A stretch of DNA of 64,000 bases from positions 1-64,000 of the forward strand of contig JBGCFY010000006.1 of the NCBI GenBank assembly GCA_045110315.1. The letters are read 5' to 3'. Shown piece by piece: positions 1-9,748 of the stretch; within the stretch, counting starts at the first letter, position 1, and each line of letters opens with the position of its first letter. The notes beneath the pieces are model-generated. The model had not been told where the DNA came from. It worked only from the letters and a program-made list of their open reading frames with translations, and made no database searches. The stretch comes from CALFBG01 sp045110315. GTDB taxonomy: Bacteria; Bacteroidota; Bacteroidia; Chitinophagales; Saprospiraceae. Both the position numbers and the translations under genes were made by a program.

Positions 1-3000
1 GTGTTCCCCCCGTGCCTTCAATTGTAATGGCTCCAATTGTATCTCCCGTACAAAGGTTATCTCTCGTATCAAAAGTCAAGCCTAGTAAGGTTGGTTCACT
101 AACGGTGATCAACGTATCAACACTACACATTGTACTATCCGTAACGGTAACGGAATAAGTACCCGCAGTTAAATCCATCGCCGTAGCAAGCATTTGATTA
201 CCAGCGTTACTATCCCATTGATAAGTATAAACATTATGTGAACCTTGGGCATCCACAATGGCAGCTTCTCCGTCGGAAAGACCGAAGCAACTCACATCCT
301 GCGAAGCACTCGTAAGTTGAATTTTAGCGGGAGCAGCTAAGAAACGATCTGCAACAACCGAGCAGCCTTTAGCATCTGTAACCGTGACGGTATACGTTGT
401 ACCTCCTGCCAATCCATCAACGTAAGGGGTAGATTGGGTGGGAACGGTGTTCCATTGGTAAGTATAATTATCAACATCACCAGCACCTACACCTCCCATA
501 ATATCCGTAATTCCAATTTGTCCGTCAGCGTCTCCAAAACAACTTGGTGGGACAACTGCCGTTTCAATTACAATTGGTGCTTCTTCGGTGATGGAAACTG
601 TCGCTGTAGCAGTACAAGCGTTTTCATCACTAACCGTCACCGTAAAATTTCCGATTCCTAAACCAACTGCCGTAGCAGTCGTTTGAGCATCACTCCATAA
701 GTAGGTATAGTTCGTTCCTGTTCCCCCCGAGCCAACAGCTGTTGCCTCTCCTTGGTTGGCAGTATTACAACCTACGAAAGATTGGTTGGCAACCGCAGTA
801 ACTCCCGTAGCAGGCTGATTAATGGTAAAACTTGCTTCTATAGAACAAACTGTGGCATCCGTAATCGTAACCGTATAGTTTCCTTGTGCTAAGTTAATGG
901 CGAGCGAGTCATTTGTAGCGTTACTCCAAGTGTAAGTATAAGGAGTATTTCCTCCCGTCGGAGTAACTACCGCTGTTCCATCATTTCCACCAAAGCAAGT
1001 CACGTTAGTAAACGCGGATGTAGTTGTTAATGGATCTGGTTCTAAGACTTCTATTTGTGTAACAATAGCACAAGAGTTTTGATCAGAGATCGTAACTTCG
1101 TACATACCTGCCGTTAGATTGATCGCAGGGTTTGAAAACTGAGCGAGTGGGTCATTCCATAAATAGGTAAATCCTCCATTACCGCCCGAGACGGTAACTT
1201 GTGCCATACCATCTGCTCCACCGTTACAAGAAACAGGGGTTTGATTGGTAGCATCAATGACGAGTGCCGTCGGTGCATCGACCATAACGCAATCCGTAGC
1301 AGTACAACCTGTAATATCCGTTACCGTTACACAATATTCACCGGGCAATAAATTACTTGCCGTAGAAGTAGTTTGTGCCGCAGGATCATTCCATAAATAG
1401 GTATAATTACTATTTCCGCCACTCGCTGCTACCGAAGCAAAACCGTCGTCAGTATTAAAGCAAAGTGCCGCAGTACTATCCATTACAAGGCTAATTGGCG
1501 TAGGACTAATAATTATAAAGCTAGTATCTCTGGTACAACCGCCGTCGTCTGTAATGGTTACACTTACTGCACCACTTCCTAATCCAGTTGCCGTACTATT
1601 GGTTTGTGCCATTGGGTCATCCCATAGATAATTGTAAGGCATACTTCCTCCCATGACGATAATACTTGCCGTACCATCAAGTGCATCTGCACAAGAAGTT
1701 GGCATAGTTGATCCAGTCAAGGACATTCCCGTTGGTTCTCCTACGGTAACGGTCGTTGATAACACGCATAATTTGCTATCAGTAACCGTGACACTATAAG
1801 TATTCGCAGTCAAGCCTGTGGCTATTGCCGTCGTTTGGTTTGCGGTATCATCCCAGAGGTAAGTGTAAGGACCAACGCCGCCGCTAGGAATTACGGTAGC
1901 TGTTCCATCATTTCCAGCTAAGCAATTTGCGTCCTGTTGATCCGTTGCTAATACGAGTGCGGGTGGTTGTTCAACTTGCACTGGAAAAATAGTAGAACAA
2001 GCATTGGCATCCGTGACGGTTACAACGTATACTTGCGCCGTTAGGCCCGTTGCAGTAACGGTCGTTTGTCCATTCGTATCACTCCATAAATAAGTATAAG
2101 GTAACGTTCCACCTCCGGGCATTGCCGTTGCCGTTCCATCTGCACCTCCGTTACAATTTACAGAGTCGGCACTCACCATAGTAAATAAAGGTGCGGGAGC
2201 AAAAACTTCAATTTCTTGTGTAATCGAACAACCCATTTCGTCGGTTGCCGTTACGGTATAATTTTGTGGTCCTAAGTCCGTCGCTGTAGCATTAAACGTA
2301 GCGGGAATCGTATTCCAAAAATAATTAACCATTCCACTTCCTCCAATTGAGCTTGCGGTTGCCATTCCGTCATCCGCTCCGGCACAACTGATCGAATCCA
2401 CTACGATTGATACTTCGATTGAGTCTGGGGCTACTAAATCCACCATGACAGAATCTAAACAACCTACACCATCTTGTGCCACAATCAAGTGTTCTCCCGC
2501 AGAAAGCGAAGTAATTAAACCATTGAAAGTAAAAGGACTTCCATCTACCGAATAATTAATTGGTGCCGTACCGCCCATGCTCGTCATAATCACTTGACCG
2601 TCGTCAGCATACCAGCAAGAGGGTGCGGTAGTAGAGACGGTATCGACAATGAGATCACAAGCAAAATAAGTACAGTTGGTAGTGGCGATATTAGCAGGAC
2701 AATTCGAATTCCCGTCATTGACTCTTAGCTCTATCGTTATATTTTGGTTATTAATTAGACCATTGATCAAATGAGCGTTGGCTCCTGTTGGTGTAACCCA
2801 ACCACCGCCATCAATTTGTATTTCGTAGTTGGTAGCGCCCATGACAGGGTTCCAATCTACAGAGATGGTGCCACCAACTTGAGATACGCAAGTATTAAAA
2901 ACAGGTGCTGCGAAAGCACTAACTACATCCACTCTTACGGTATCTCTAATTTCACAATTGAGATCATCAAGTGCCACTACAATATATTCTGTATCCGTAG

Positions 3001-5251
3001 CAGGGCTTGCTAGTGGGTCGGAACAATCGACACAAGATAATCCGTTAGTAGGTGTCCAAGTATAATCAATATCATTTTCAAAATTAAAACAAATGGACCA
3101 AGACTTCAGGAGACCAACATCAGTAAGACCGAATGCATCCGAAACGCGTAGCTTCCACTCTCCGTTGGCAGTACTTCCATCTAAATCACTCCAGTCGCCT
3201 TCGGGGAGGAAAGTTCCTGAGAAGGGAGAAAATCCTGAGGTAATTGGTACCGTAGCAGAAGGAGAAAAACAAGTATTATTGTAATCGTCCCCACTACCTC
3301 CATTAAAAGTAGATAACTCAAGAATTTGTCCAGAAGGTGATTCTAAAAACAGACTAATATCAGCATTAAAGTTGGTTTCTAAATCGACACAAACGCTGCA
3401 AATTAAAGCGGAGGCATCGGCTAACACTAGTGGTCGAATACTATTTACATCGATCACCGAGACATAAGGATTCGACGGTGGGTGATTGGCAAAGCCGAAA
3501 GGATAGTCGGGTCTTGCTTCGAACGTAATTTGTCGATTGTATAAACCACCAATGACATCTGCATTAAGAAAAACGGATTCTGAGGTACAGATTGTCGTAT
3601 CCAATAATTCATTCATTACGCCATCACAAGTAAAGCAATTGGGGTGGGAAGCGGGTAATACGTCGATGACAACGGTGGTATCGTAGTTACAACCAAAATT
3701 GTCCATTACAAAAAAAGTATAACTTGCAACGCCCGCATTTTCTGGAATGGCTAAAATTTCACTGGCAGAATTTACAATAATAGATTCATCATCTAACCAA
3801 CCAAAATCGATTATTTCTGGAGTGAAAGTTTCCAATTCGGGAAAAATTTCGTCTCTAAAATTGATACTCCAAGAAAAAATGAATCCATTATCAATTGCCC
3901 AGAGATCTTCTACGGTAATCGTCCATTCTCCGTTAAGAGGACAACCGAGTAAATCTGTAATTGGATCAACTGTACTGTAATCTCCTTCAGGTAGAGTACC
4001 GGGATTATTAGTATTAGAGTATTCGATCCAAGTTCCATTCGTAGCATTTGGTGTCCAGCAATAATCATATCCCTGTCCTGGAGTAGGATTAATTCCATCG
4101 TTGTCGATTGGTTCCCCAAGAAATACCTGTCCCCCCGTCTGACCGGGATGATCGTGCAAAACGATACTAGTACCGTCAGGACAAGTTAGGGTAATTTCTA
4201 AATCTCGCATCCAAGAATGTTCCATATTGACACAAATACTTTCTAGGTCATTGATATTAGTCAGTACTTGTCCGGGCGAGAAATTATTAAAAGCAATTGT
4301 TGTACTATAACTGGTACCATCTCCATCAGGGAGTGCGAGCGAATCCGAGCGAATTCCTCCAACCGGGAAAGAACCTTGGTTAGAATTTATAGAAAGCGTT
4401 TGGGTAGAATCAATTAGGTTGACGGCCGCTCCGAGGCTAAGGGTATCGCCAGCGCAAATTTCGGTTGGTACTTCTCCCGTAAGGTTAAAATCAGGATAAG
4501 TAGAAACGCGAATTCTTTGATTTAAAAAATTAATATTTTGACAGCCAAATGGATCTGTGATCGTTAATTGAACGACATAACCACCAGGGTTTTCGTAGAT
4601 ATGAGAAGTAATTGGTCCGACAGCAACAGCTCCATCTCCAAAATCCCATTCAAAAATAGAATTAGCGTCAGAGTGATTATAAACGATTCCATCTTGCGGA
4701 TAGATTCCCATTCCTGTAAAATCTACTCGATCGCCTGGGCAAATATCAATCCATCCCGTATCTACGGGAGCAACTGCAGGTGTGGAAGCAGCCAACTCTA
4801 CCAAAATGGTCTGGCAAGAAGGTACGCAATTGATATCTGCACTCCATCCAGCGCCTTCACCAGAAGCATTAGAAACAAAAGTTGCGTAGATACAGCCCGA
4901 AGGATTTGCAGCGGTGGCTTGAATCACTAAAGGCTGTCCCGGAGGAAAGTCAGCATTACAGGCTAACTGTGGCGCTGTATCATCAGTACCATCATAAAAG
5001 CAAAGAAAATCTCCGTCTCCAATATCTAATGGCGCGAAGGTTAAGCTAACGTGTGTTCCCGAAGTCATATCGGAACAAATCAACGTTGTTAAGCTTTCGT
5101 TCGGGCTATAATTGCTATTTCCCGAACCACTGTCGAAGAAAAATCCATCACAATCGGTAATGGGTGAGCCGTTCATCGAATAGTTTTGTCCAAAAGCGGA
5201 GCAGAGTAAACAGGAAAAACAGATCGTTAAAAGTGTAAATTTATTCATCAT
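1..5251 (-). CDS. Giant secreted SprB-repeat protein with two P-domains (C-terminus beyond the window)
   Basis: The frame is open from an ATG-ATG pair at 5251/5248 to the left edge, giving about 1750 visible residues. The N-terminus (MNKFTLLTICFSCLLCSAFG) is a clear Sec signal peptide. In order I see a CUB-like cysteine-containing domain (about residues 25-130), a PKD domain with FEWDFGDG (about 180-230), a proprotein-convertase P-like domain (about 330-470), a second P-like domain (about 600-720), a PKD-like segment and an FN3-like segment. From about residue 870 onward there is a run of roughly a dozen SprB-type repeats of about 80 residues with the pattern CxGGxDGxAxVxxxGG...YTYLW...GxYxVTVTDxxxC. 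Such proteins are T9SS cargo and act as surface adhesins or motility proteins in Bacteroidota. A C-terminal sorting domain is expected off-window but is not seen. Family placement is firm; the exact role is inferred. Confidence 0.9.
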   Translation of the reverse strand, partial: MMNKFTLLTICFSCLLCSAFGQNYSMNGSPITDCDGFFFDSGSGNSNYSPNESLTTLICSDMTSGTHVSLTFAPLDIGDGDFLCFYDGTDDTAPQLACNADFPPGQPLVIQATAANPSGCIYATFVSNASGEGAGWSADINCVPSCQTILVELAASTPAVAPVDTGWIDICPGDRVDFTGMGIYPQDGIVYNHSDANSIFEWDFGDGAVAVGPITSHIYENPGGYVVQLTITDPFGCQNINFLNQRIRVSTYPDFNLTGEVPTEICAGDTLSLGAAVNLIDSTQTLSINSNQGSFPVGGIRSDSLALPDGDGTSYSTTIAFNNFSPGQVLTNINDLESICVNMEHSWMRDLEITLTCPDGTSIVLHDHPGQTGGQVFLGEPIDNDGINPTPGQGYDYCWTPNATNGTWIEYSNTNNPGTLPEGDYSTVDPITDLLGCPLNGEWTITVEDLWAIDNGFIFSWSINFRDEIFPELETFTPEIIDFGWLDDESIIVNSASEILAIPENAGVASYTFFVMDNFGCNYDTTVVIDVLPASHPNCFTCDGVMNELLDTTICTSESVFLNADVIGGLYNRQITFEARPDYPFGFANHPPSNPYVSVIDVNSIRPLVLADASALICSVCVDLETNFNADISLFLESPSGQILELSTFNGGSGDDYNNTCFSPSATVPITSGFSPFSGTFLPEGDWSDLDGSTANGEWKLRVSDAFGLTDVGLLKSWSICFNFENDIDYTWTPTNGLSCVDCSDPLASPATDTEYIVVALDDLNCEIRDTVRVDVVSAFAAPVFNTCVSQVGGTISVDWNPVMGATNYEIQIDGGGWVTPTGANAHLINGLINNQNITIELRVNDGNSNCPANIATTNCTYFACDLIVDTVSTTAPSCWYADDGQVIMTSMGGTAPINYSVDGSPFTFNGLITSLSAGEHLIVAQDGVGCLDSVMVDLVAPDSIEVSIVVDSISCAGADDGMATASSIGGSGMVNYFWNTIPATFNATATDLGPQNYTVTATDEMGCSITQEIEVFAPAPLFTMVSADSVNCNGGADGTATAMPGGGTLPYTYLWSDTNGQTTVTATGLTAQVYVVTVTDANACSTIFPVQVEQPPALVLATDQQDANCLAGNDGTATVIPSGGVGPYTYLWDDTANQTTAIATGLTANTYSVTVTDSKLCVLSTTVTVGEPTGMSLTGSTMPTSCADALDGTASIIVMGGSMPYNYLWDDPMAQTNSTATGLGSGAVSVTITDDGGCTRDTSFIIISPTPISLVMDSTAALCFNTDDGFASVAASGGNSNYTYLWNDPAAQTTSTASNLLPGEYCVTVTDITGCTATDCVMVDAPTALVIDATNQTPVSCNGGADGMAQVTVSGGNGGFTYLWNDPLAQFSNPAINLTAGMYEVTISDQNSCAIVTQIEVLEPDPLTTTSAFTNVTCFGGNDGTAVVTPTGGNTPYTYTWSNATNDSLAINLAQGNYTVTITDATVCSIEASFTINQPATGVTAVANQSFVGCNTANQGEATAVGSGGTGTNYTYLWSDAQTTATAVGLGIGNFTVTVSDENACTATATVSITEEAPIVIETAVVPPSCFGDADGQIGITDIMGGVGAGDVDNYTYQWNTVPTQSTPYVDGLAGGTTYTVTVTDAKGCSVVADRFLAAPAKIQLTSASQDVSCFGLSDGEAAIVDAQGSHNVYTYQWDSNAGNQMLATAMDLTAGTYSVTVTDSTMCSVDTLITVSEPTLLGLTFDTRDNLCTGDTIGAITIEGTGGT

Positions 5252-5325
5252 AAACGAGCTTAATGACTAATTAGAGGAGGAAGGTTAAGAATTGGCGATT
5301 CAGACAAGTAAGTAATAAGAATACG

Positions 5326-5739
5326 TTAATGCGCTCTGTTGTAATGTTCATTTAAACGTTTAACAAAATCTTTTCCCGCATAGTAAACTAATACTTTATC
5401 GGTATCCTTAATTTGGTAAACGGTAATTTTATTCCAATTTCGCTTTAAGTCTTGTTCTTTTTCTAGTAACAGGATATTAAAGTTCGTTAAATCAGGAATT
5501 TCTACGGAGGGATAGGTTGCAGCTTTACCTTTTGGGTAATCCGTAATGTAAAATGCATTATCCAGGTAGTAATTCAACCGTTGAATAATAAAGGGATTTG
5601 TCTTTTTCAAACGATCTAGATAGGCTTCGTCATAAAGCGCTAATAATCGTTGATCAATATCTAAGGGAGTGGATGTATTGGACTGTGCATGAGCATAAAT
5701 GGATGCACTAAGGAATAACAAGATAAGTAATTTTTTCAT
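5326..5739 (-). CDS. Small secreted protein of unknown function
   Basis: Encodes about 137 residues from ATG at 5739 (a TTG one codon upstream is less likely). The N-terminus (MKKLLILLFLSASIYAHAQ) is a signal peptide with an AHAQ cleavage site. The mature part is soluble, charged and mostly helical with no cysteine and no motif I recognise. It lies 74 bp upstream of the giant SprB-repeat gene on the same strand, so the two are probably cotranscribed and this protein may assist export or anchoring of the large one. That partnership is inference from position only. Confidence 0.75.
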   Translation of the reverse strand: MKKLLILLFLSASIYAHAQSNTSTPLDIDQRLLALYDEAYLDRLKKTNPFIIQRLNYYLDNAFYITDYPKGKAATYPSVEIPDLTNFNILLLEKEQDLKRNWNKITVYQIKDTDKVLVYYAGKDFVKRLNEHYNRAH

Positions 5740-6246
5740 CAATGGAAATTTAGCGATGCAAAATACCCTTTAGACGGTATATTTTGCGTGTAAATAATTT
5801 CTAATTTAAAAGTACGCAAAAGCTAGGACTTTAGAAAACAACTTCTAGTACTGACAATAACGGCTGCGTCTTTTTTTTTACGATCTTTATGCCAACATTT
5901 TATTACAATGAAACCTTAATACATTGGACTTGATTGCGCTGTGATTTAGGGTTGAGCACATGGTTTCTTGGTATCATTAGACTTTATTCTAAATAATTTA
6001 GTATGGCTAAAACTAGCTTAGAAGTTGTATAAAGTCTCTTCTTTTGTTCCTTAATTCACGTTTTAACAACAAGGAATAGATTACCGGAGTAAAAATGCAG
6101 TTTTTTTAGCTTGAAATGTTGCTTTGAGGTTAGTTCAAATTAGTTAATTTACGACAGATGTTCAATTTTTTGTTGTTTTAAACTGTTTTTACAGATGAAG
6201 TTGTTTTAAAACTGCATTCGTCCGACTTAATTTTTATACTAATTCG
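5740..6246. other. Noncoding gap between divergent genes
   Basis: About 500 bp of AT-rich sequence between a minus-strand and a plus-strand gene, so it should hold both promoters. I see an 8-bp inverted repeat, TTTTGCGT at 5782-5789 and ACGCAAAA at 5814-5821, and one copy of the dispersed 10-mer GAAGTTGTTT at 6197-6206. No convincing TAnnTTTG promoter and no small gene were found. Confidence 0.5.
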
Positions 6247-7035
6247 ATGATTTTTAAACTGATTGCCACCTTAGTCTTCTTATACATACTGCTTTGTGGT
6301 ATCTTATTTTTATTTCAAAAGAGGTTCATCTTCTACCCTACTCAACTACCAGACCATTATCCCTTCACAGAATTTAAACACGCGGAAGAGCAACACTTTG
6401 CATCAACGTCGGGTAATCAATTGCACGCACTCTGGTTTGCTGCGACACAACCGAAAGCGATCGTTTTGTACTTTCATGGAAATGCTGGTGGGTTAGAAAA
6501 ATGGGGTTACGCGGCAGCTGATTTTACCCGTAGAGGGTATGCTGTTTTAATACCTGATTATCCTACTTACGGGAAAAGTAAAGGTATTTTGAGTGAGGCC
6601 AATTTGCACGAAGATGCGATTTATCTTTACGATCATTTGCAGAAACAATATCCAAATTTGCCAATTATTGTATATGGTCGATCCTTGGGAACGGGCATTG
6701 CTAGTAAATTAGCGAGTAAACGGAATCCTAAACAATTGATTTTAGAGACGCCTTATTTCAATTTATTGGAAATGGCAAAATTACAATTGAATTTTTTGCC
6801 GCTCCAATCGCTGATGCTTTTCCAATTGCGTTCCGACTTGAGTCTTCCTAAAGTAAAATGTCCGATACATATTTTTCATGGCACGAAAGACGAACTCATT
6901 CCTTATGCACAAGCGGTACAACTTGCTAAGCTTGCAACCCAAGATGATATTCTGACGACTATTGAGGGGGGAGGACATAATGATTTGGGACGCTTTGCTG
7001 AATTTCAGCGACAGTTAGATGTTTTACTTCGATAA
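6247..7035 (+). CDS. Membrane-anchored alpha/beta hydrolase (ABHD/YfhR-like serine hydrolase)
   Basis: 262 residues with one N-terminal membrane anchor (about residues 3-23) followed by an alpha/beta hydrolase fold. The oxyanion-hole motif HGNAGG is at 78-82 and the nucleophile elbow GRSLGTG places Ser146. Asp215 in GTKDELIP and His244 in GGGHNDLG complete the catalytic triad. The FFYPT-like segment after the anchor (RFIFYPTQLP) is typical of the BEM46/ABHD13/YfhR group, which are esterases or thioesterases of mostly unknown substrate. It stands alone on the plus strand and is followed directly by an 11-bp minisatellite and a hairpin terminator. Confidence 0.9.
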   Translation: MIFKLIATLVFLYILLCGILFLFQKRFIFYPTQLPDHYPFTEFKHAEEQHFASTSGNQLHALWFAATQPKAIVLYFHGNAGGLEKWGYAAADFTRRGYAVLIPDYPTYGKSKGILSEANLHEDAIYLYDHLQKQYPNLPIIVYGRSLGTGIASKLASKRNPKQLILETPYFNLLEMAKLQLNFLPLQSLMLFQLRSDLSLPKVKCPIHIFHGTKDELIPYAQAVQLAKLATQDDILTTIEGGGHNDLGRFAEFQRQLDVLLR

Positions 7036-7036
7036 A

Positions 7037-7102
7037 TTTTCACCACATTTTCACCATATTTTCACCACATTTTCACCACATTTTCACCACATTTTCACCA
7101 CA
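7037..7102 (+). repeat. Minisatellite, six tandem copies of an 11-bp unit
   Basis: Six head-to-tail copies of TTTTCACCACA start 1 bp after the hydrolase stop codon; the second copy has one substitution (CCATA for CCACA). The unit length is close to one helical turn of DNA, so copies would present the same face. It is noncoding in the annotated frame. Confidence 0.95.
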
Positions 7103-7139
7103 TCAACATTAGTGTATTCAGCCTAAAAGGTATTAAAAT

Positions 7140-7175
7140 AAAAATGGATAAAACCTTTCGATCTTATCCATTTTT
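7140..7175. terminator. Bidirectional hairpin terminator between convergent genes
   Basis: A perfect 12-bp stem, AAAAATGGATAA (7140-7151) with TTATCCATTTTT (7164-7175), and a 12-nt loop. The A-run and T-run flanks suit termination in both directions. It serves the plus-strand hydrolase ending at 7035 and the minus-strand operon ending at 7274. Confidence 0.8.
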
Positions 7176-7177
7176 AA

Positions 7178-7242
7178 TGAAGTTGTTTAAAAACTCCAAA
7201 AATGTTTACGAATTGATCTTTTTGAATGATTAAACAACTTCA
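7178..7242. repeat. 65-bp AT-rich element with 13-bp terminal inverted repeats
   Basis: TGAAGTTGTTTAA at 7178-7190 is the exact reverse complement of TTAAACAACTTCA at 7230-7242. The interior starts GTTTAAAAACTCCAAAAATG and contains ATCTTTTTGA. Both interior segments recur around a different core at 39431-39500. It may be a small mobile or REP-like element, or a second transcription-end structure. Confidence 0.6.
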
Positions 7243-7273
7243 ATATTTGACTAATCAACAAACGAGTCTACCT

Positions 7274-8647
7274 TTATTCTTTGGTAATGATAACTTTCTT
7301 CGTCAATTGATGATCGCCATTTGCAATTTTCACCAAGTATGCACCTTCGTATAAAGTTTGTACATCAAAAGAAACAATCGTCATCCCCTTGCGAATCTGT
7401 CTCGTCTGCAATACTTTTCCGTTAAGGTCCAACAACTCTAATTGAAAATCATCCTTCGCAATTCCTTTGAACTGTACCGCAACCAAATCTGACGTTGGGT
7501 TTGGAAAAATTGTGATGTCTATTTGTTGAAAATCCAATTCAGAAAGTGAAGTCGTTCCCGTATAAACCGTCGTCGCTTCGTCAACCGTATTCACCGAACG
7601 CTTCGCACCGTTACCATAATACGTTGGACCAACCACGTAAGGATAAGCGGAGTTCCAATCTTCATCAACCGTACAAAAGTAAGCGTAGGTTCCATTCGGA
7701 TATTCTGGCGTCACACAAATTCGTCCGTTGTGTTCATCTAAATAATCTTCTTCTCCAGGGTGTGCAACAAATTCATAATCTTCTCTGTAGTATCCCAAAA
7801 AGTATTCTGTACCTACGGGAGGTCCTTGATCTACATTGACACCACCGGCGTGCTGTGTGCGCTCCGTGATATTTCGCAATTGATAGCCCGATTTGATTCT
7901 TACAATTCCTCCCGTACCATCAAGGTTTTGATAACCATAAGCGCCATAAATTGGAAATCCATCATAAGCGTATCCCAATAAGGGAGAATGTGCATTAGCA
8001 TCAATGGAATACAAACCATCTGCGTCGTACATATCACAAATATCAGAAACTACATTCAAATCTAATTTGAAGGCAGAAGGATTTTGATGATGGTGATAAT
8101 TCCCCATCGCAGGGTGTGCTTTCGCACAATCAAAACCCTCACGCTCCGCAGGAACGGCATCTCTGTTCCAATCCATTTGTGCCATTGGTCCGCCCGGACA
8201 AGGAGGATTACCAGGCCCGCCACAAGGAGCGTTCGTATTCGGATTCCAAGCTACTCCATCTCGATAATCAAACAACGCTACCCCATTAATAAAAATACCA
8301 ATATTACCTCCCGTCGTTGAAATTGGAGCTCCTGTATTCACTTCCGGATTTAAAGGAATTTTAAAAATAGCGTCTTGGCTTTCTGCCTGTGAAGGATTGC
8401 CATCCGAAAAAGGTCCCGTCGGATGAGCAGGAATACCATTGGTATGTACATAGACAAAATCATCAGAGTATTCCACTTTTTGGCAATTGTATAAAATACC
8501 ATTATCAATCGCGGTACCGTTACCAGAAACGTAGTAACTGCCCGTTTCAGTTGTATTTTGTAACCAGTTCGTAATCGCTGGACTAAGTTGCGCTTGACAA
8601 AAAATTGTGGCGGTCAAGAAACAACATAGGAGTATATTTTTTTTCAT
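7274..8647 (-). CDS. YHYH-domain protein, T9SS type A cargo
   Basis: 457 residues with a signal peptide (cleavage near FCQAQ). The body matches the YHYH family: it carries the GNYHHHQNP histidine cluster, YDGFPIYG, and a DGxxR-type loop, with several further histidines (HAGG, AHPGEEDY). The C-terminus is a type A T9SS sorting domain (IDITIFPNPTSD ... GAYLVKI ... KKVIITKE). The family's biochemical role is not established; the histidines suggest metal binding. It is the last gene of the ECF-sigma/CotH/MbnP/MbnH run, 60 bp downstream of the di-haem gene and followed by the terminator at 7140-7175. Position in the operon suggests a surface or extracellular product made together with the metal-linked enzymes. 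Confidence 0.85.
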   Translation of the reverse strand: MKKNILLCCFLTATIFCQAQLSPAITNWLQNTTETGSYYVSGNGTAIDNGILYNCQKVEYSDDFVYVHTNGIPAHPTGPFSDGNPSQAESQDAIFKIPLNPEVNTGAPISTTGGNIGIFINGVALFDYRDGVAWNPNTNAPCGGPGNPPCPGGPMAQMDWNRDAVPAEREGFDCAKAHPAMGNYHHHQNPSAFKLDLNVVSDICDMYDADGLYSIDANAHSPLLGYAYDGFPIYGAYGYQNLDGTGGIVRIKSGYQLRNITERTQHAGGVNVDQGPPVGTEYFLGYYREDYEFVAHPGEEDYLDEHNGRICVTPEYPNGTYAYFCTVDEDWNSAYPYVVGPTYYGNGAKRSVNTVDEATTVYTGTTSLSELDFQQIDITIFPNPTSDLVAVQFKGIAKDDFQLELLDLNGKVLQTRQIRKGMTIVSFDVQTLYEGAYLVKIANGDHQLTKKVIITKE

Positions 8648-8707
8648 TAGTTTAAAGTTTTGAAGTTTAAAAAACTTCTGTTTATAAGGTTTACCGTTTA
8701 GACAATT

Positions 8708-9748
8708 TTAATCTTCAAATCCTTCTTTAGAGAAGAAAAAAGTTTTTGGGAATTGATGTTCCGCATTAAAAACAAATTCTTGATCATTCAGCGTAAGTAA
8801 AAAAGCAATTAAATCCGTTTGCTCCCGCGCACGGAGTGTAATCCCTTTTTGTAGGCTTGGTGCTAAGTTATCGTGTGGGACAATTTCTTCGGTGTAATGT
8901 TTTAAGACCGCTCTCAATTTTCGAAACCGACCATCGTGCATATATGGATACGTGTAACTCAAATTGCGTAAGGAAGGAATTTTGAATAACAATTGGTCTG
9001 TTGCTTTTTTTGAAATTGTACTTTTGCCAAAGTCATTCAAGGTGGTATCAATCGCTAATCCATTGCTCGCAAAATCATAGCTAGAAAATAATGGTTCTAC
9101 GTGACAACTATTGCAATTCGCTTGAAATAAACGATAGCCATTAGCTTCTTGCAAACTGAAGTCTGCTGTTCCATTTTTGACTTGATCATACTTTGCCCCG
9201 GCAGAAACAAGTGTCAGCTGAAACTGTGATAAAGATTTCAAAATATATTCTCCTGTAATTACACTATCGCCAAACGCGCGTAAAAAAAATGGCGGATACT
9301 TGGCTTCTGTCTGTAACTTTTGAACGATAGAAGCAATACTTTCATTCATCTCTTTGGGATGACTAATCGGTGCCAAAGCTTGCATATCCAAATGGTTGAT
9401 AGCGCCATCCCACATAAAAGATTTTTGCCAAGCCAAATTGAAAAGTGCCGGTGCATTACGTGTACCAATTTGATCATTAATGCCATGACTCAAATCGTGG
9501 TCCGTATGTGCGAAGCCATTGTAAGGAGAATGACAAGATGCGCATGAAATTGTATTATCTTTAGATAGTTTTGGTTCATAAAATAAAGCCCGCCCCAAAG
9601 CGATCTTTTCTTTCGTCAAACCATTTTTAGTAAAATCATATGCTGGCGCAGGAAAGTAATCAGGGTAAAGCAAATTGTATCGATCCCCTACGTAGAAACC
9701 TACGATGATAAACAAGCAGACCCCAAATAAGCTAAGCTTAGTTTTCAT
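8708..9748 (-). CDS. Di-haem cytochrome c peroxidase-family protein, MbnH/MauG-like
   Basis: 346 residues with an N-terminal signal/anchor segment (about residues 5-20). Two c-type haem motifs are visible: CASCH (Cys69, Cys72, His73) and CNSCH (Cys212, Cys215, His216). The flanking sequences LGRALFYEPKLSKD and GTRNAPALFN, and MHDGRFRKL near the C-terminus, are hallmarks of the CcpA/MauG superfamily. Members either reduce peroxide or, as in MauG and MbnH, oxidise tryptophan in a partner protein. The start overlaps the end of the MbnP-like gene by 11 bp, which implies coupled translation and favours the MbnH role. The enzyme would act in the periplasm or outer envelope. A plain cytochrome c peroxidase remains possible. 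Confidence 0.85.
   Translation of the reverse strand: MKTKLSLFGVCLFIIVGFYVGDRYNLLYPDYFPAPAYDFTKNGLTKEKIALGRALFYEPKLSKDNTISCASCHSPYNGFAHTDHDLSHGINDQIGTRNAPALFNLAWQKSFMWDGAINHLDMQALAPISHPKEMNESIASIVQKLQTEAKYPPFFLRAFGDSVITGEYILKSLSQFQLTLVSAGAKYDQVKNGTADFSLQEANGYRLFQANCNSCHVEPLFSSYDFASNGLAIDTTLNDFGKSTISKKATDQLLFKIPSLRNLSYTYPYMHDGRFRKLRAVLKHYTEEIVPHDNLAPSLQKGITLRAREQTDLIAFLLTLNDQEFVFNAEHQFPKTFFFSKEGFED

Noticed and set aside
2771..4930. Plus-strand open frames inside the giant left gene
   Set aside because: Shadows of the SprB/P-domain coding frame; low-complexity Cys/Arg/Ser-rich translations.
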